Part shown: positions 36,044-45,284 of the stretch, piece after piece
Layout of the letters: every line of letters starts with the position of its first letter
How positions within the stretch are numbered: position 1 is the stretch's first letter
Assembly (NCBI RefSeq): GCF_026625785.1
Contig: NZ_CP113063.1
Coordinates: forward strand, 2,294,001-2,358,000
DNA from: Gordonia sp. SL306
GTDB lineage: Bacteria; Actinomycetota; Actinomycetes; Mycobacteriales; Mycobacteriaceae
Direction of reading: 5' to 3'
Length of the DNA: 64,000 bases
Program-made: the position numbers and the translations under genes
Notes under the pieces: model-generated
Told to the model about the DNA's origin: nothing
Database searches by the model: none
Seen by the model: only the letters and a program-made list of their open reading frames with translations

Positions 36044-37510
36044 CTACATCGGCAGGTCGGGCGAGTCGACGCCGACCACCCGGTCGCCGCAGAACACCCG
36101 GATCGACTCGGCCGGACCGTGTCCGCCGATCCCGGCCGGCCCCCAGAAGCTCTGCGCGGAGGCGTCGCCGAGGTCGGCGACCTTCGCGCCGTTGACGCGG
36201 ACCTCGCCGGACTTGACCCGGGCGCCGACCGCGATCGCGCGGTCGGTGTCGGTGCCGAAGACGTACGCGTCGAGGCCCGACGGGTGCGCGTTCGCGGCTC
36301 GCAGCGCCTCCTCCTCGGAGGCCACGCCGTGCAGCGAGACGACCGGCCCGAACAGCTCCGCCGTCGTGCGGTCGGGGTCGGAACCGGTGGCGACCGTGGG
36401 GGACAGGAAGAACCCTGCCAGGGCGGGCAGCTCGCCCGGCTGGTCGACCTCGGCTCCGAGCGCGCGAAGGCCGTCGATGCGCTGCTGCAGCATGCGGTAG
36501 TGCGGCTCGTTGGAGATCGGGCCAACGTCTGTGGCCTCGTCCAGCGAGTGCCCGATCCGCAGTTTCGCGATGCGCTCTCCCAGCGCCTCACGGAGCGGCT
36601 GCACCAGGTGCTGCGGCGCGAGTACCTTGCCCGGGCCCTCGCACCATTGTCCGTTGAGGTTCGTCATGCCCGTGAGGATCCCGTCGGCGGTCACGTCGAG
36701 GTCGGCGTCGTCGAGCACGATCACCGGGTTGTTCCCGCCCAGCTCCAGCTGCAGGACCTTGAAGTCCTCCGCTGCGGCGCGGGCGATCGCCCGTCCCGCG
36801 CCCGGGCCGCCCGTGAAGGACACGACCTGGATCCGATGGTCACCCGTCAGTGCGGCACCGATGTCACCGGTGCCGTGGACCAGTTGGAGGGCACCGTCGG
36901 GCAGGCCGGCATCGACGAGGCACTCGGCGATCACCTGCGCGCTCGCGGGCGCGTGCTCGGAAGGCTTGAGGAGAACGGGGCAGCCGGCGGCGACGGCGCT
37001 CGCGACCTTGGCCGCCGGGATGAAACTGGGGCCGTTCCACGGGGTGAGGATCGCCGCGGGGCCCCACGGGATCCGGTGCAGCCGTACGTCGCGGCCGCCC
37101 GCGGAGAGCGCACTGACGCGGGCGATGTTCCGCGCCTCGGCGGCCGCACCGCGTAGGCGGTGCGGAAGGAACGCCGCGATCTTGCGGGTGGCGCCGATCG
37201 CCGTGCCGCTTGTGAGCGCGTCGACCCGCGCGATCTCCTCAAGCCGCTGCTCGACGTTCGCCGCGGCCCGCTCCAGGGCCTCGACGCGTTCGATCCGGAA
37301 GTCGTCGGCGGTGAAGTCCGTCGCGTCGTAGACGCGCTGCGCGAGGTCCAGCGCGCGGTCCAGATCGGCCTGGGTGGTGGTCACCGTGCGGTGGACGGGG
37401 GCGCCGGTGTTCGGGTCGACGTTCCAGGTGTCGAGCGTCTCGCACTCTATCCACTCCCCGGCGATGTAGCTGCGGGGTTGGGCGAGGGTGGTTGTGGTTT
37501 CGGTGGTCAT
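36044..37510 (-). CDS. Aldehyde dehydrogenase (NAD-dependent)
   Basis: A 488-residue aldehyde dehydrogenase. GPAAILTPWNGPSF is the family N-domain motif, FTGGPGAGRAIA the cofactor loop, LELGGNNPVIV carries the general-base Glu and NGQWCEGPGKV the catalytic Cys; ELFGPVVSLHGV and the C-terminal GIGGHGPAESIRVF follow. It would oxidise the aldehyde made by the adjacent alcohol dehydrogenase or by the amine oxidases to a carboxylic acid, the role of PuuC or ChnE in known pathways. The ATG overlaps the stop of the alcohol dehydrogenase (ATGA). It is the last intact gene of the ten-gene operon. Confidence 0.93.
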   Translation of the reverse strand: MTTETTTTLAQPRSYIAGEWIECETLDTWNVDPNTGAPVHRTVTTTQADLDRALDLAQRVYDATDFTADDFRIERVEALERAAANVEQRLEEIARVDALTSGTAIGATRKIAAFLPHRLRGAAAEARNIARVSALSAGGRDVRLHRIPWGPAAILTPWNGPSFIPAAKVASAVAAGCPVLLKPSEHAPASAQVIAECLVDAGLPDGALQLVHGTGDIGAALTGDHRIQVVSFTGGPGAGRAIARAAAEDFKVLQLELGGNNPVIVLDDADLDVTADGILTGMTNLNGQWCEGPGKVLAPQHLVQPLREALGERIAKLRIGHSLDEATDVGPISNEPHYRMLQQRIDGLRALGAEVDQPGELPALAGFFLSPTVATGSDPDRTTAELFGPVVSLHGVASEEEALRAANAHPSGLDAYVFGTDTDRAIAVGARVKSGEVRVNGAKVADLGDASAQSFWGPAGIGGHGPAESIRVFCGDRVVGVDSPDLPM

Positions 37511-38625
37511 AGGGTCACCTCGGTCTCGGAGCGGGTGGGCATGGCGACGACGATCCGCGTGACATCGCCCGATTTCATGGCCTCGAAGCCCTCGTTGATC
37601 GCCTCGAATCCGATGACATCCGTGACCATCTCGTCGAGCAGCAGTCGGCCTTGCTGGTACAGGCGGGCGAACTGCCCGATGTCCTCGCGTGCCTGGCCGG
37701 AGCCCATGTACGAGCCGATCAGGCGCTTCTCGCTGAAGAAGAAGTCGGAGGCGGGGACGGGTACGTCGGTGCCGTCGGGCGCGATGCCGACCAGGCACGC
37801 GGTGCCGGTGGTACGCACGATCGCGAGTGCCGTCGCGGCGGTGCGCGCCGAGCCGACCGCCTCGAAGGCGTAGTCCACGCCGTCGCCGAGCAGTTCGGTG
37901 ATCTCGGCTCGCACGTCGCCCGCACCGTTCACGGTGTGCGTGGCGCCGTATTGGTGCGCGGCCTTCAGCCGGGCGTCGTCGAGGTCGATTCCCACGATGG
38001 CGGACGCGCCGGCCAGCCGCGCGCCCTGGATGATGGCCGAACCGACTCCGCCGCAGCCGATCACCGCGACGGTGGAACCCGGGCGCACCTGCGCCCCGCG
38101 GAACACAGCGCCGACGCCGGTCACGATGCAGCAGGAGAGCAGGCAACCGACGCGGGTCGGTATGTCGTCGGGCAGCTTCACCGCGGCGTTCGCGCGGAGC
38201 AGGATGTGCTCGGAGAACGCGCCGACGCCGCCGAGGCGGGCGACGGGCGTCCCGTCGGGCAGCGAGTACGCGGGCCGAGGGCGGCTCCGGATCTCCGCCT
38301 GCCGCTGGCACTGGGTGGAGCGGCCGGCGTTGCAGTTCGCGCACTGCCCGCACGACGGGGTCAGCGCGCCGGTCATGCGGTCGCCGGGCTTGAGGTCGGT
38401 GACGGCGGAGCCGACCGACTCGACAACGCCCGCCACCTCGTGCCCGACGACGACCGGCATCTCGGATTCGACGGTGCCGGTCATGTAGTGCAGGTCGCTG
38501 TGGCACAGCCCCACGTGGGTGACGGCGACCCGCACCTCGTGCGGCTCGGGATCGTCCACGTGGATGTCGGTCAGGTGCAGGGGCCGGCCCACCTCAGTGA
38601 GCACGGCGGCGCGGGTGGTGATCAT
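37507..38625 (-). CDS. Zinc-dependent alcohol dehydrogenase
   Basis: A 372-residue medium-chain dehydrogenase of class III-like type. Catalytic zinc ligands are in GLCHSDLH and GHEVAG, with the third in the LLSCCIVTGVG segment. The structural zinc site is CGQCANCNAGRSTQC. The Rossmann motif is VIGCGGVGSAIIQGARLAGA, and IDLDDARL suggests NAD. It converts a primary or secondary alcohol to an aldehyde, for instance a hydroxy acid released after Baeyer-Villiger cleavage. The start overlaps the stop of the upstream hydratase frame, and the stop overlaps the aldehyde dehydrogenase start, which implies coupled translation and a joint role. Confidence 0.93.
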   Translation of the reverse strand: MITTRAAVLTEVGRPLHLTDIHVDDPEPHEVRVAVTHVGLCHSDLHYMTGTVESEMPVVVGHEVAGVVESVGSAVTDLKPGDRMTGALTPSCGQCANCNAGRSTQCQRQAEIRSRPRPAYSLPDGTPVARLGGVGAFSEHILLRANAAVKLPDDIPTRVGCLLSCCIVTGVGAVFRGAQVRPGSTVAVIGCGGVGSAIIQGARLAGASAIVGIDLDDARLKAAHQYGATHTVNGAGDVRAEITELLGDGVDYAFEAVGSARTAATALAIVRTTGTACLVGIAPDGTDVPVPASDFFFSEKRLIGSYMGSGQAREDIGQFARLYQQGRLLLDEMVTDVIGFEAINEGFEAMKSGDVTRIVVAMPTRSETEVTL

Positions 38626-41048
38626 CGGTTCGCTCCGTTCGCGGTGGCGGGTGTGCGTGCATCCCAGAAGCTCTGGACGCCGGCGGTGAGCGCGCCGCTG
38701 TTCCAGGAGTCGTCGGCGGCCGCGTCCTCACGCTCGAAGGCGCGCTCGATCTCCTCGATCGACGGCCGCAGCAGCTCCAGGTGCAGAGCGGTGTTGTTGA
38801 CGCCCTCGGGGGTCCACGCGTGCACGGTGTCGATGGCGCGGTCCAGCAGCGCCTCCGGCTCGACGATCTCGTCGAGCAGGCCGATCTTCAGCCCCTCGTC
38901 GGCGTCGACGCGCTCGGAGCCCAGGACCATGCGCATCGCGTGGCCGCGGACGATGCGCGGTAGCAGGATGCTGGACGCATTGGAGATGGTCAGGCCGCGT
39001 CCGTTCTCGGGCTGGTAGTACTCCGTCCGCAGCGTGCCCAGCCGGGCGTCGCAGCACAGCGTGATCTCCGACGCGCCGCCCACGGCGATGCCGTTGATCG
39101 CCGCGATCACGGGGACCCGGGTCTCGATCACGGCGCGGGTCACGTCGTGGAAGCTCTCGAAGCTCTCCCGCATCTCCTCGAAGGACGTGGGTGCGGCGGC
39201 GAGGTCCTCGCCGGCGCTGAACGCGCGTCCGGTCCCGGTGAGCACGACACCCCTGGCCTTGTCGCCGGTGCCGTACTCGCGGATCAGCGCGGACAGGCGC
39301 CTGCGCATCGGTGCGGTGAGAGCGTTGAGCTTCTCGGGCCGGCGCAGCGTGATGACGGCGACCTCCCGGGTCACCTCGACGAGCACGTGCTCGGTCGCCT
39401 GGTCGGTGTCGTTCACCTTGTTCTCCTTGGTCGACGGTGCCGGCGCGCGCAAGTCGTGGACGGTGCCGGGGGCCTGCGCGGCGCGGGCCTTGAGTGCGGG
39501 TTTGGACACCCGCTCGGACGGGGTGCGCGGGAAGTCCGCGACGAATTCGACGTAGCGCGGAACCTTGAAGCGGGCGAGGCCTTCGGCAACGCGGGCGACG
39601 ATCGCCTCGGCCGTCGAACGGTCGGCGGCGACGCCCGCCGCGAGCTGCACGAAGGCCTTGACCTCCTCGCCGAGCACGTCGTCGGGTTCGGCGACCACGG
39701 CGGTCGCGACGACGGCGCCGTCGCGTTCGAGCGCGGCTTCCACCTCCGCGGCGGCGACGTTCTCCCCGCCGCGCCGCACCATGTCTTTGAGGCGGCCGAC
39801 GAGGCGGATCCCTCCGTGCTCGTCCTTGACGCCGACGTCACCGGTGTGCAGGCGACCGTCGCGCAGGACCCTCTCGGTCTCCTCGGGGCGGTTCCAGTAG
39901 CCGAGCATCATCGGCGTTCCGGCCACGGTCAGCTCGCCCGGTGTCCCGGCCGGGACCTCGGCACCGTCGGCGTCGACGATCCGGGCCTGCTTGGTGGGTA
40001 CGGGATGCCCGAGGGTTCCGCTGCCGACGGCGGCGACGTCGTCGAACGGGCTGAACAGGTCGATCCCGCTCTCCGTCATCCCGTAGACCTCGCGCCAGGG
40101 TGCGCCCCAGCGCTCCTCCAGCGCGGCATGCAGCGCCGTGGGGATGGCAGAGCAGAAGACGCCACGTAGGCGATTCGCGCGATCGTCGGGGCCGGGCGGC
40201 TGCTTGAACAGCAGCGTGGGCATCGAGCCGAGCACGTAGCAGAAGGTCGCGCCGTGGCGGCGCACGTCGCGCATGAAGCCGGACGCCGAGAACTTCGGCA
40301 GTACTACCAGCGGAGCGCCGGTCGTCAACGCCAGCACGGTGTTCCACTGCGGGTCCATGTACGAGAAGGGCTGGGCCGTCAGCAGCACGTCGTCGGGACC
40401 GAGGCCGGCCGCTCCGGCGCAGGTCCAGCCGATCCGGGTCCAGTAATCGTGCGTGAGCATGCACGCCTTCGGGAAACCGGTGGTCCCCGACGTGTACTGC
40501 AGGTTCGCGAGGGTGTCCAGGCGGATGTCCACGTCCGGGGCGGTGGACGAGTGCTCGGTGCCGCTGGTCTCCGCGATGTCGACGACACCGACGCCGGCCA
40601 CCGCGTCATCGCTCGCGATCACCTCGCGTACCAGCGGCAGATGGTCCGCATCGGTCACGATCACGTGGGTGCCCGAGTCCTCCAGCACGAACTGTAGGTC
40701 GGCCGCGCGGTAGGCGGAGTTGACGGGCACGGCGACCGCGCCGGTCTTGAGCACAGCGAACCAGGTGAGCGGCCAGCCCGCTACGTTGGGCAGCATGATC
40801 GCGACCCGGTTGCCCGGCGCGATGCCGTGCTCCGCGATCAGCAGGTGCGCGAGCCGCGACGACGCCGCATCGGCCTGCTCGTACGTCCACGACTCGTCGC
40901 CGAACCGCAGCAGCTCCGCACCCGGCGTGCGGGCGACACCGTCGGCCAGCAGACCCGTGACGGTGCCGATCCACGGGGCGTCGCCGAGCTCGCCCGGGTC
41001 GACGGCGACCCGCCGCACAGTCTTTTCGGTCTGGGATGCAGTGGTCAC
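38622..41048 (-). CDS. Acyl-CoA synthetase fused in frame to enoyl-CoA hydratase
   Basis: One open frame of 808 codons joins two proteins. Residues 1-540 are an AMP-forming acyl-CoA ligase: LQYTSGTTGFPKACMLTH (P-loop), REVYGMTESGIDLF, LHTGDVGVKDEHGG, and the C-terminal Lys in FPRTPSERVSKPAL. Residues 545-808 are a crotonase: LRRPEKLNAL, RAFSAGEDLAA, AAINGIAVGGASEITL with the oxyanion Gly pairs, and an acidic residue in YYQPENGRG. No stop lies between them. However, AAGGAG and a GTG (39416) sit at the joint, so the hydratase may also be made alone (264 residues). The pair activates an acid to acyl-CoA and hydrates the enoyl-CoA. The GTG start overlaps the amidotransferase stop (GTGA), with AGGAGG upstream. 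Confidence 0.9.
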   Translation of the reverse strand: MTTASQTEKTVRRVAVDPGELGDAPWIGTVTGLLADGVARTPGAELLRFGDESWTYEQADAASSRLAHLLIAEHGIAPGNRVAIMLPNVAGWPLTWFAVLKTGAVAVPVNSAYRAADLQFVLEDSGTHVIVTDADHLPLVREVIASDDAVAGVGVVDIAETSGTEHSSTAPDVDIRLDTLANLQYTSGTTGFPKACMLTHDYWTRIGWTCAGAAGLGPDDVLLTAQPFSYMDPQWNTVLALTTGAPLVVLPKFSASGFMRDVRRHGATFCYVLGSMPTLLFKQPPGPDDRANRLRGVFCSAIPTALHAALEERWGAPWREVYGMTESGIDLFSPFDDVAAVGSGTLGHPVPTKQARIVDADGAEVPAGTPGELTVAGTPMMLGYWNRPEETERVLRDGRLHTGDVGVKDEHGGIRLVGRLKDMVRRGGENVAAAEVEAALERDGAVVATAVVAEPDDVLGEEVKAFVQLAAGVAADRSTAEAIVARVAEGLARFKVPRYVEFVADFPRTPSERVSKPALKARAAQAPGTVHDLRAPAPSTKENKVNDTDQATEHVLVEVTREVAVITLRRPEKLNALTAPMRRRLSALIREYGTGDKARGVVLTGTGRAFSAGEDLAAAPTSFEEMRESFESFHDVTRAVIETRVPVIAAINGIAVGGASEITLCCDARLGTLRTEYYQPENGRGLTISNASSILLPRIVRGHAMRMVLGSERVDADEGLKIGLLDEIVEPEALLDRAIDTVHAWTPEGVNNTALHLELLRPSIEEIERAFEREDAAADDSWNSGALTAGVQSFWDARTPATANGANR
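39414..39428 (-). promoter_or_regulatory. Internal ribosome-binding site and GTG inside the fusion gene
   Basis: On the minus strand AAGGAG (complement of 39423-39428) is followed after six bases by GTG (39416-39414), in frame with the hydratase domain. This is a better site than those of most genes here. It indicates that the hydratase was, or still is, translated independently. Confidence 0.6.
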
Positions 41049-41806
41049 TGCCAAGCCTCCTGTCGGCTCCTCGATTCGTCGACGATCCAGCTCATCGCCG
41101 GGTCGTCGCTGTCCATCCACTCGGGGTGCCACTGCACCCCGAGGATCGGCGCGCCGGGCGCCTCCACCGCTTCGACGACCCCGTCGGACGTGCGGCCCGT
41201 GACGATCAGGCCGGTGCCGCACCGGTCGACGGCCTGGTGGTGCCACGAGTTCGTCATCATGCTGGGGCCGAAGACCCGCGCCGCCGTCGACCCGGGTTCG
41301 AACCGCACCACGTGAACGGCGTCGCCGTCGGTGGGCGCGGACTGCGGCGACAGGTGCGGGATCGGCCCTGCGGGAAGGTCGGCGATCAGCGTGCCCCCGA
41401 GCGCGGTGTTGAGCACCTGCAGGCCGCGGCACACTCCCAGCACCGGGATCCCGCGGTCGACGACCGCATGGGTGAGTGCGAACTCGTAGTCGTCGCGTTC
41501 CGGATCGTGTGCGTTCGTGTCGGTCCTCGGGTCGATGTCACGCACCACCGCGGTGTCGCCTCCCCAGCGGGCGGGGTGGACGTCCTGTCCTCCGGTGATG
41601 ACCACGCCGGACAGCCATTCGCAGGCGTCGTCCGGGGCGGCGTCGTAGGGCAGGTGCACCGGCAGACCGCCGGCCTGCGCGATGCGGTTCGCGAACGCGG
41701 ACATGAACGAGTCCATGCACGCCTTGCCGTAGCGCGGGTCGGAGCCGGCGATCAGGCTCAGTTCGAAACGGCGGCCGGTGATCCCGATGAGCGGCGGGCG
41801 GTTCAT
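41045..41806 (-). CDS. Gamma-glutamyl hydrolase, PuuD-like class I amidotransferase
   Basis: A 253-residue class I glutamine-amidotransferase-like peptidase (C26). Catalytic Cys is in VLGVCRGLQVLNTALGG and His/Glu in LGVQWHPEW; GVVITGGQDVHPARWGG and DRDDYEF-like segments are typical of PuuD, which removes glutamate from gamma-glutamyl-GABA. It stands directly after the glutamine-synthetase-like ligase (ATGA overlap), so the two should add and remove the gamma-glutamyl group of an amine pathway. I place the start at the ATG 41806 (MNRPPLIGITGRR), the normal N-terminus; an open extension of ten codons upstream has no support. Confidence 0.9.
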   Translation of the reverse strand: MNRPPLIGITGRRFELSLIAGSDPRYGKACMDSFMSAFANRIAQAGGLPVHLPYDAAPDDACEWLSGVVITGGQDVHPARWGGDTAVVRDIDPRTDTNAHDPERDDYEFALTHAVVDRGIPVLGVCRGLQVLNTALGGTLIADLPAGPIPHLSPQSAPTDGDAVHVVRFEPGSTAARVFGPSMMTNSWHHQAVDRCGTGLIVTGRTSDGVVEAVEAPGAPILGVQWHPEWMDSDDPAMSWIVDESRSRQEAWQ

Positions 41807-43167
41807 GAGAACTCGAAGTAGCGTCGGGACTCCCACTCGGAGAGCTCGGCGTACGGATCACCCCCGGTGGTGTGGAACTGCATCCACTCCCACCGGCGCG
41901 AGGCGGTCCAGAAGTCAACGAACTCGTCGCCCAGGTATTCGCGGAGGATGGGATCGCCGTCGAGCGCGTCGATCGCCTTGGTCATCGAGTCGGGGATCCG
42001 CGCGACGCCGCAGTCATCGGGCAGGCACCACGCCATGTCGTCGACCTGCGGCGGGGGCGCCATCCCCTTCTCGATCCCCGCGACGATCCCGGCGAGCAGG
42101 CCCGCGAGCGCATAGTAGGGGTTGACGTCCGAGCCGGGAACGCGGTACTCGAGACGGGAGTACTTCGGATGGCCGGTGATCGCCCGCAGCGCCGCGGTCT
42201 TGTTGTTCACACCCCAACTGATCGTCGTGGGCGGCCCCGATACGTCGACGAGACGGCGGTACGAGGTGATCTGCGGCAGCGCCAGCAGCGTGTTCCCGGC
42301 CATGGTCGCCATCAGGCCGCCGACGGCCTGCAACATCGTCTCCGACGGCCCGTCGGGCGCATAGAACTGGTTGACGCCGTCCCGCTGCAGCGAGACGTTC
42401 AGGTGCGCTCCCTGCCCGAAGCCCCCCGTCGGCTTGGCCATGAACGTCACCGACCGGCCGTGCTCGCAGGCGATCTCGCGCATGACCTGCTTCGTGCGCA
42501 CCCAGGAATCGGCGAGCGTGAGCGGCTCGGAGGGAGCGATGTTCAGCTCGGTCTGGCCCGGCGCGGCCTCGTCGGTCCACGCCTCCCAGACGATGCCGAG
42601 CTCGCCGAGCCGGTCTGTGACCGCCTCCATGTACTCGATCCAGTCCGCGGACCGGGCCAGGTTGTAGGTGGCACCCGTCTCGCCGCCGAGGGCGGTGAGG
42701 TCGCGATAGCCGCGGGCTCTGGCCTCCTGGATGGACTCCTCGAACAGGGTGGTCTCGATCTCCACCGCGACGGTCGCCCTGTAGCCCAGCGATTCGAGCC
42801 GGTCTATGAGGCGGCGCACCATGTTCCGGGGACAGATCGGCACGGGGTTCCCGTCCTTCATCCAGAAGTCGCCGATCACCGACTGCACGCCGGGCTTCCA
42901 CTCGACGAGCGTGTTCATGTCCGGGAGGAGGGAGATGTCGTAGAGGTTGCCGCGCCACTCGGGATAGGCGTCGCCGAACACGATGTCGGTGCCCATGTCG
43001 ATGGCGAACAGCACGTCGGCGAACGCGAAGCCGGATTCCCTGCCGGCGGCGAACTTCGCGGCGGTGACGTTCTTCCCCATGAAGCTGCCGTCGTGGTTCG
43101 TTGCCTCCACGCGGTAGGCCTTGGCCGGGCCGGGTGCACCGGCTCCGGATCGGCTGGGATCAGACAT
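41803..43167 (-). CDS. Glutamine-synthetase-like gamma-glutamylamine ligase
   Basis: A 454-residue protein of the glutamine synthetase family in its PuuA/IpuC-like branch. Active-site segments are DEAAPGQTELNIAPSEPL, GGFGQGAHLNVSLQRDG (ATP/metal His), NKTAALRAI and YSRLEYRVPGSDVNPYYALA. The adenylylation loop of GlnA is absent. Members join glutamate to polyamines, ethanolamine, isopropylamine or aromatic amines using ATP. Its neighbours (PuuD-like hydrolase, amine oxidases, permease) point to an amine as substrate rather than ammonia. The ATG overlaps the previous gene by eight bases. Confidence 0.9.
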   Translation of the reverse strand: MSDPSRSGAGAPGPAKAYRVEATNHDGSFMGKNVTAAKFAAGRESGFAFADVLFAIDMGTDIVFGDAYPEWRGNLYDISLLPDMNTLVEWKPGVQSVIGDFWMKDGNPVPICPRNMVRRLIDRLESLGYRATVAVEIETTLFEESIQEARARGYRDLTALGGETGATYNLARSADWIEYMEAVTDRLGELGIVWEAWTDEAAPGQTELNIAPSEPLTLADSWVRTKQVMREIACEHGRSVTFMAKPTGGFGQGAHLNVSLQRDGVNQFYAPDGPSETMLQAVGGLMATMAGNTLLALPQITSYRRLVDVSGPPTTISWGVNNKTAALRAITGHPKYSRLEYRVPGSDVNPYYALAGLLAGIVAGIEKGMAPPPQVDDMAWCLPDDCGVARIPDSMTKAIDALDGDPILREYLGDEFVDFWTASRRWEWMQFHTTGGDPYAELSEWESRRYFEFS

Positions 43168-43807
43168 CGTAACGGGCCTTCCAGGAGGCAGCGGTCATGA
43201 CCGACAGCTGCGCGAGAGAGCCCTGGACCCGCAGGCCGCGCTCCAGGGCGGTGAACAGGAAATCGGTGCCGGTGAAGAATCCGGCCAATGCGTCTGCGCT
43301 GCCGACGATGCGGTAGGCGATGTCCCCGACGCCGAATCTCGCCTCCTGCGAGCCCTCGATTCCGCGGGCGACCACGGTCAACACGTCGGGCATGCCGGGG
43401 ATGGTGCGGGTCTGTTCCCAGAAGCGGGCACCCGCCTCCCGCCAATCGGGCAGGGGGACCTGTAGGGCGCCGAGCACCGCGTCGGCGAGGTCCGCGTCGC
43501 CCTCTGTATCGACCCGCGCGCACCGGCTGTCGAGGTCGACGACCACGGCGGCGTCGACCGGGGCGAAAACGCCTCCGGTCACGGCGACCATTCCGTCGGC
43601 GAAGGTGACAGTGGCGGCCTGCGGGGTCGAGTGGGAGCGGATCGCGACGGATCCGGAACCGCGCCCGAGCACGTCGGCCACGTGGCCGGTCCGGCTCGCG
43701 TCCCGCAGGATCCGGCCGAGGAGGCGGACGATCGGCGTCGCGTCATCGTCGATCTCGATCCGGATGGCGTTCGCAACTCCGGCTGGGGGGATGGTGGTGG
43801 TTTCCAT
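43160..43807 (-). CDS. SCP2-like hypothetical protein
   Basis: A 215-residue soluble protein with no signal or membrane segment. The order of segments recalls sterol-carrier-protein-2-like domains: VAIRSHSTPQAATVTFADGM, DAAVVVDLDSR, and at the C-terminus GSADALAGFFTGTDFLFTALERG then VQGSLAQLSVMTAASW. The last part resembles the substrate-shielding end of SCP2 proteins, but the match is weak and from pattern memory. AGGA precedes the ATG. It lies between permease and ligase in the operon and overlaps the ligase, so it may bind a hydrophobic intermediate or the ligase itself. Function unknown. Confidence 0.7.
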   Translation of the reverse strand: METTTIPPAGVANAIRIEIDDDATPIVRLLGRILRDASRTGHVADVLGRGSGSVAIRSHSTPQAATVTFADGMVAVTGGVFAPVDAAVVVDLDSRCARVDTEGDADLADAVLGALQVPLPDWREAGARFWEQTRTIPGMPDVLTVVARGIEGSQEARFGVGDIAYRIVGSADALAGFFTGTDFLFTALERGLRVQGSLAQLSVMTAASWKARYDV

Positions 43808-43856
43808 GGCGTGTCCTACTTTCTGGAAGGTGGTGGTCCGCTCTGCGCGGCCGGAG

Positions 43857-45284
43857 TCATTCGAGGGTCGCGTACACGTCCGGCCGGTTCCGGCGCAGCG
43901 CGGCGGCCCACACGAGGCCCGAGAGGAAGGCCGCGGCCAGGACAGCGAGGAAGACGTCGGCCAGTCCGCGCGAGCCGATGAGCAGGTCGAAGTTGCCGAC
44001 GACGAGAACGAGGATCGTGCCGAGCGCTACGAGCGCGAGGACGGGCGCGACGGTGCCACGCCACACGCCGGCCGTGCGGACCCGGAGGAAGTGCACGACG
44101 ATCGCGGCGGAGGTGAGCACCAGGAGGGCGATCAGACCGAGCGTTCCGGCGCCGCCGAACCAGGCGTAGACCTCGGTGACGGGATCCAACCCGCCGATCG
44201 CCGTCACCGCTACCAGCACGCTGATGACCGCCGAGGTGAGCAGCGAGCCGACGTGCGGCGACCGGTGCGCGGGGTGCACCTCGCCGAGGCGCCGGGGCAG
44301 GGCGTCCTGCCTGCCGAGGGCGAACAGGTACCGCGAGACCACGTTGTGCGCGGTCAGGATGCACGCGAAGAAGCTGGTCACCAGAAGCACCTGCACACCG
44401 TCGTGCGCGACCTGCGAGACGTACCGCGTCGCGAGCCCGGGCGCGAGCCCCTCGGGGTCCTGCGCGGCGAGCTCGGCGGCGCGGGAGACACCGAGTCCGT
44501 TGATCATCGCCCAGGAGGAGAAGGCGTAGATCACGGCGATGAGGATCACCGCGATGTAGGTGGCGCGCGGGACGGTGCGGTCGGGGTCCTTCGCCTCGGA
44601 CCGGAACACTGCGGTCGCCTCGAAGCCGACGAATCCGAAGACCGCGAACATGATCCCGGTTCCGGTGGCGGCGCTGGAGAACGCGCCCCAGGACAGCGGC
44701 TCGGCCGAGAGACCGTCGGCGCCACCGCCCAGCACGATCGCGAGGTCGACCAGCGCGACGATGCCGATCTCCGCGATCAGCAGCACACCGAGCACGCGGG
44801 CGCTCACCTCGACGTTGCGGTACCCGAGGTAGCCGATCGCCGCGAGCCCGGCCGCGGAGAGGATCCACCACGGCACCGAAACGCCGGTGAACGTGGTGAT
44901 CACGTTGCGGGCGGCGGCACCGAGGTAACCCGTCACGGAGACGATCAGGACGGCATAGGTGACCAGGGCAAGCGCCGCCGCACCGAGGCCGACGGTGGTG
45001 CCCAGGCCTCGCTGCACGTACGAGTAGAAGGCGCCGGCGTTGCGGACCTCGGGCGTCATCGCGGAGTAACCGACGGTGAACAGCACCAGCACGATCCCGA
45101 CGATCATGAAATCGACGGGGGTGCCGATGCCGTTCCCGGTACCGAGCATGAGAGGGATCAGCCCGGCGAAGACCGTGAGCGGTGCGGCGAACGCCACCAC
45201 CATGAAGACGATCTGCGGGACGCCGAGGGTGCGGTTGAGGCCGGTGCCGGTCTCCGGTGCCTGAACTTCGCGCTGCTGCGTCAT
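43857..45284 (-). CDS. APC-family amino acid/amine permease
   Basis: A 475-residue permease with about twelve membrane helices. The APC hallmarks are GVPQIVFMVVAFAAPLTVFAG at the first helix, GAFYSYVQRGLG in helix 2, GFEATAVFRSEAKDPDRTVP in the helix 6-7 region, and ILTAHNVVSRYLFALGR. It imports an amino acid or amine by proton or sodium coupling; the island suggests the pathway amine. The ATG at 45284 overlaps the stop of the amine oxidase (TAATG). A 49-bp gap separates it from the next gene, the only spacing above ten bases in the operon. Confidence 0.92.
   Translation of the reverse strand: MTQQREVQAPETGTGLNRTLGVPQIVFMVVAFAAPLTVFAGLIPLMLGTGNGIGTPVDFMIVGIVLVLFTVGYSAMTPEVRNAGAFYSYVQRGLGTTVGLGAAALALVTYAVLIVSVTGYLGAAARNVITTFTGVSVPWWILSAAGLAAIGYLGYRNVEVSARVLGVLLIAEIGIVALVDLAIVLGGGADGLSAEPLSWGAFSSAATGTGIMFAVFGFVGFEATAVFRSEAKDPDRTVPRATYIAVILIAVIYAFSSWAMINGLGVSRAAELAAQDPEGLAPGLATRYVSQVAHDGVQVLLVTSFFACILTAHNVVSRYLFALGRQDALPRRLGEVHPAHRSPHVGSLLTSAVISVLVAVTAIGGLDPVTEVYAWFGGAGTLGLIALLVLTSAAIVVHFLRVRTAGVWRGTVAPVLALVALGTILVLVVGNFDLLIGSRGLADVFLAVLAAAFLSGLVWAAALRRNRPDVYATLE

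Noticed and set aside
36044..38506. 820-codon frame suggesting a longer aldehyde dehydrogenase fusion
   Set aside because: The part upstream of 37510 is the out-of-frame image of the alcohol dehydrogenase; the true ATG overlaps that gene's stop.
41049..41432. N-terminal extension of the acyl-CoA synthetase fusion up to 41432
   Set aside because: This stretch is the out-of-frame image of the amidotransferase; the GTG at 41048 has a good RBS and the family N-terminus.
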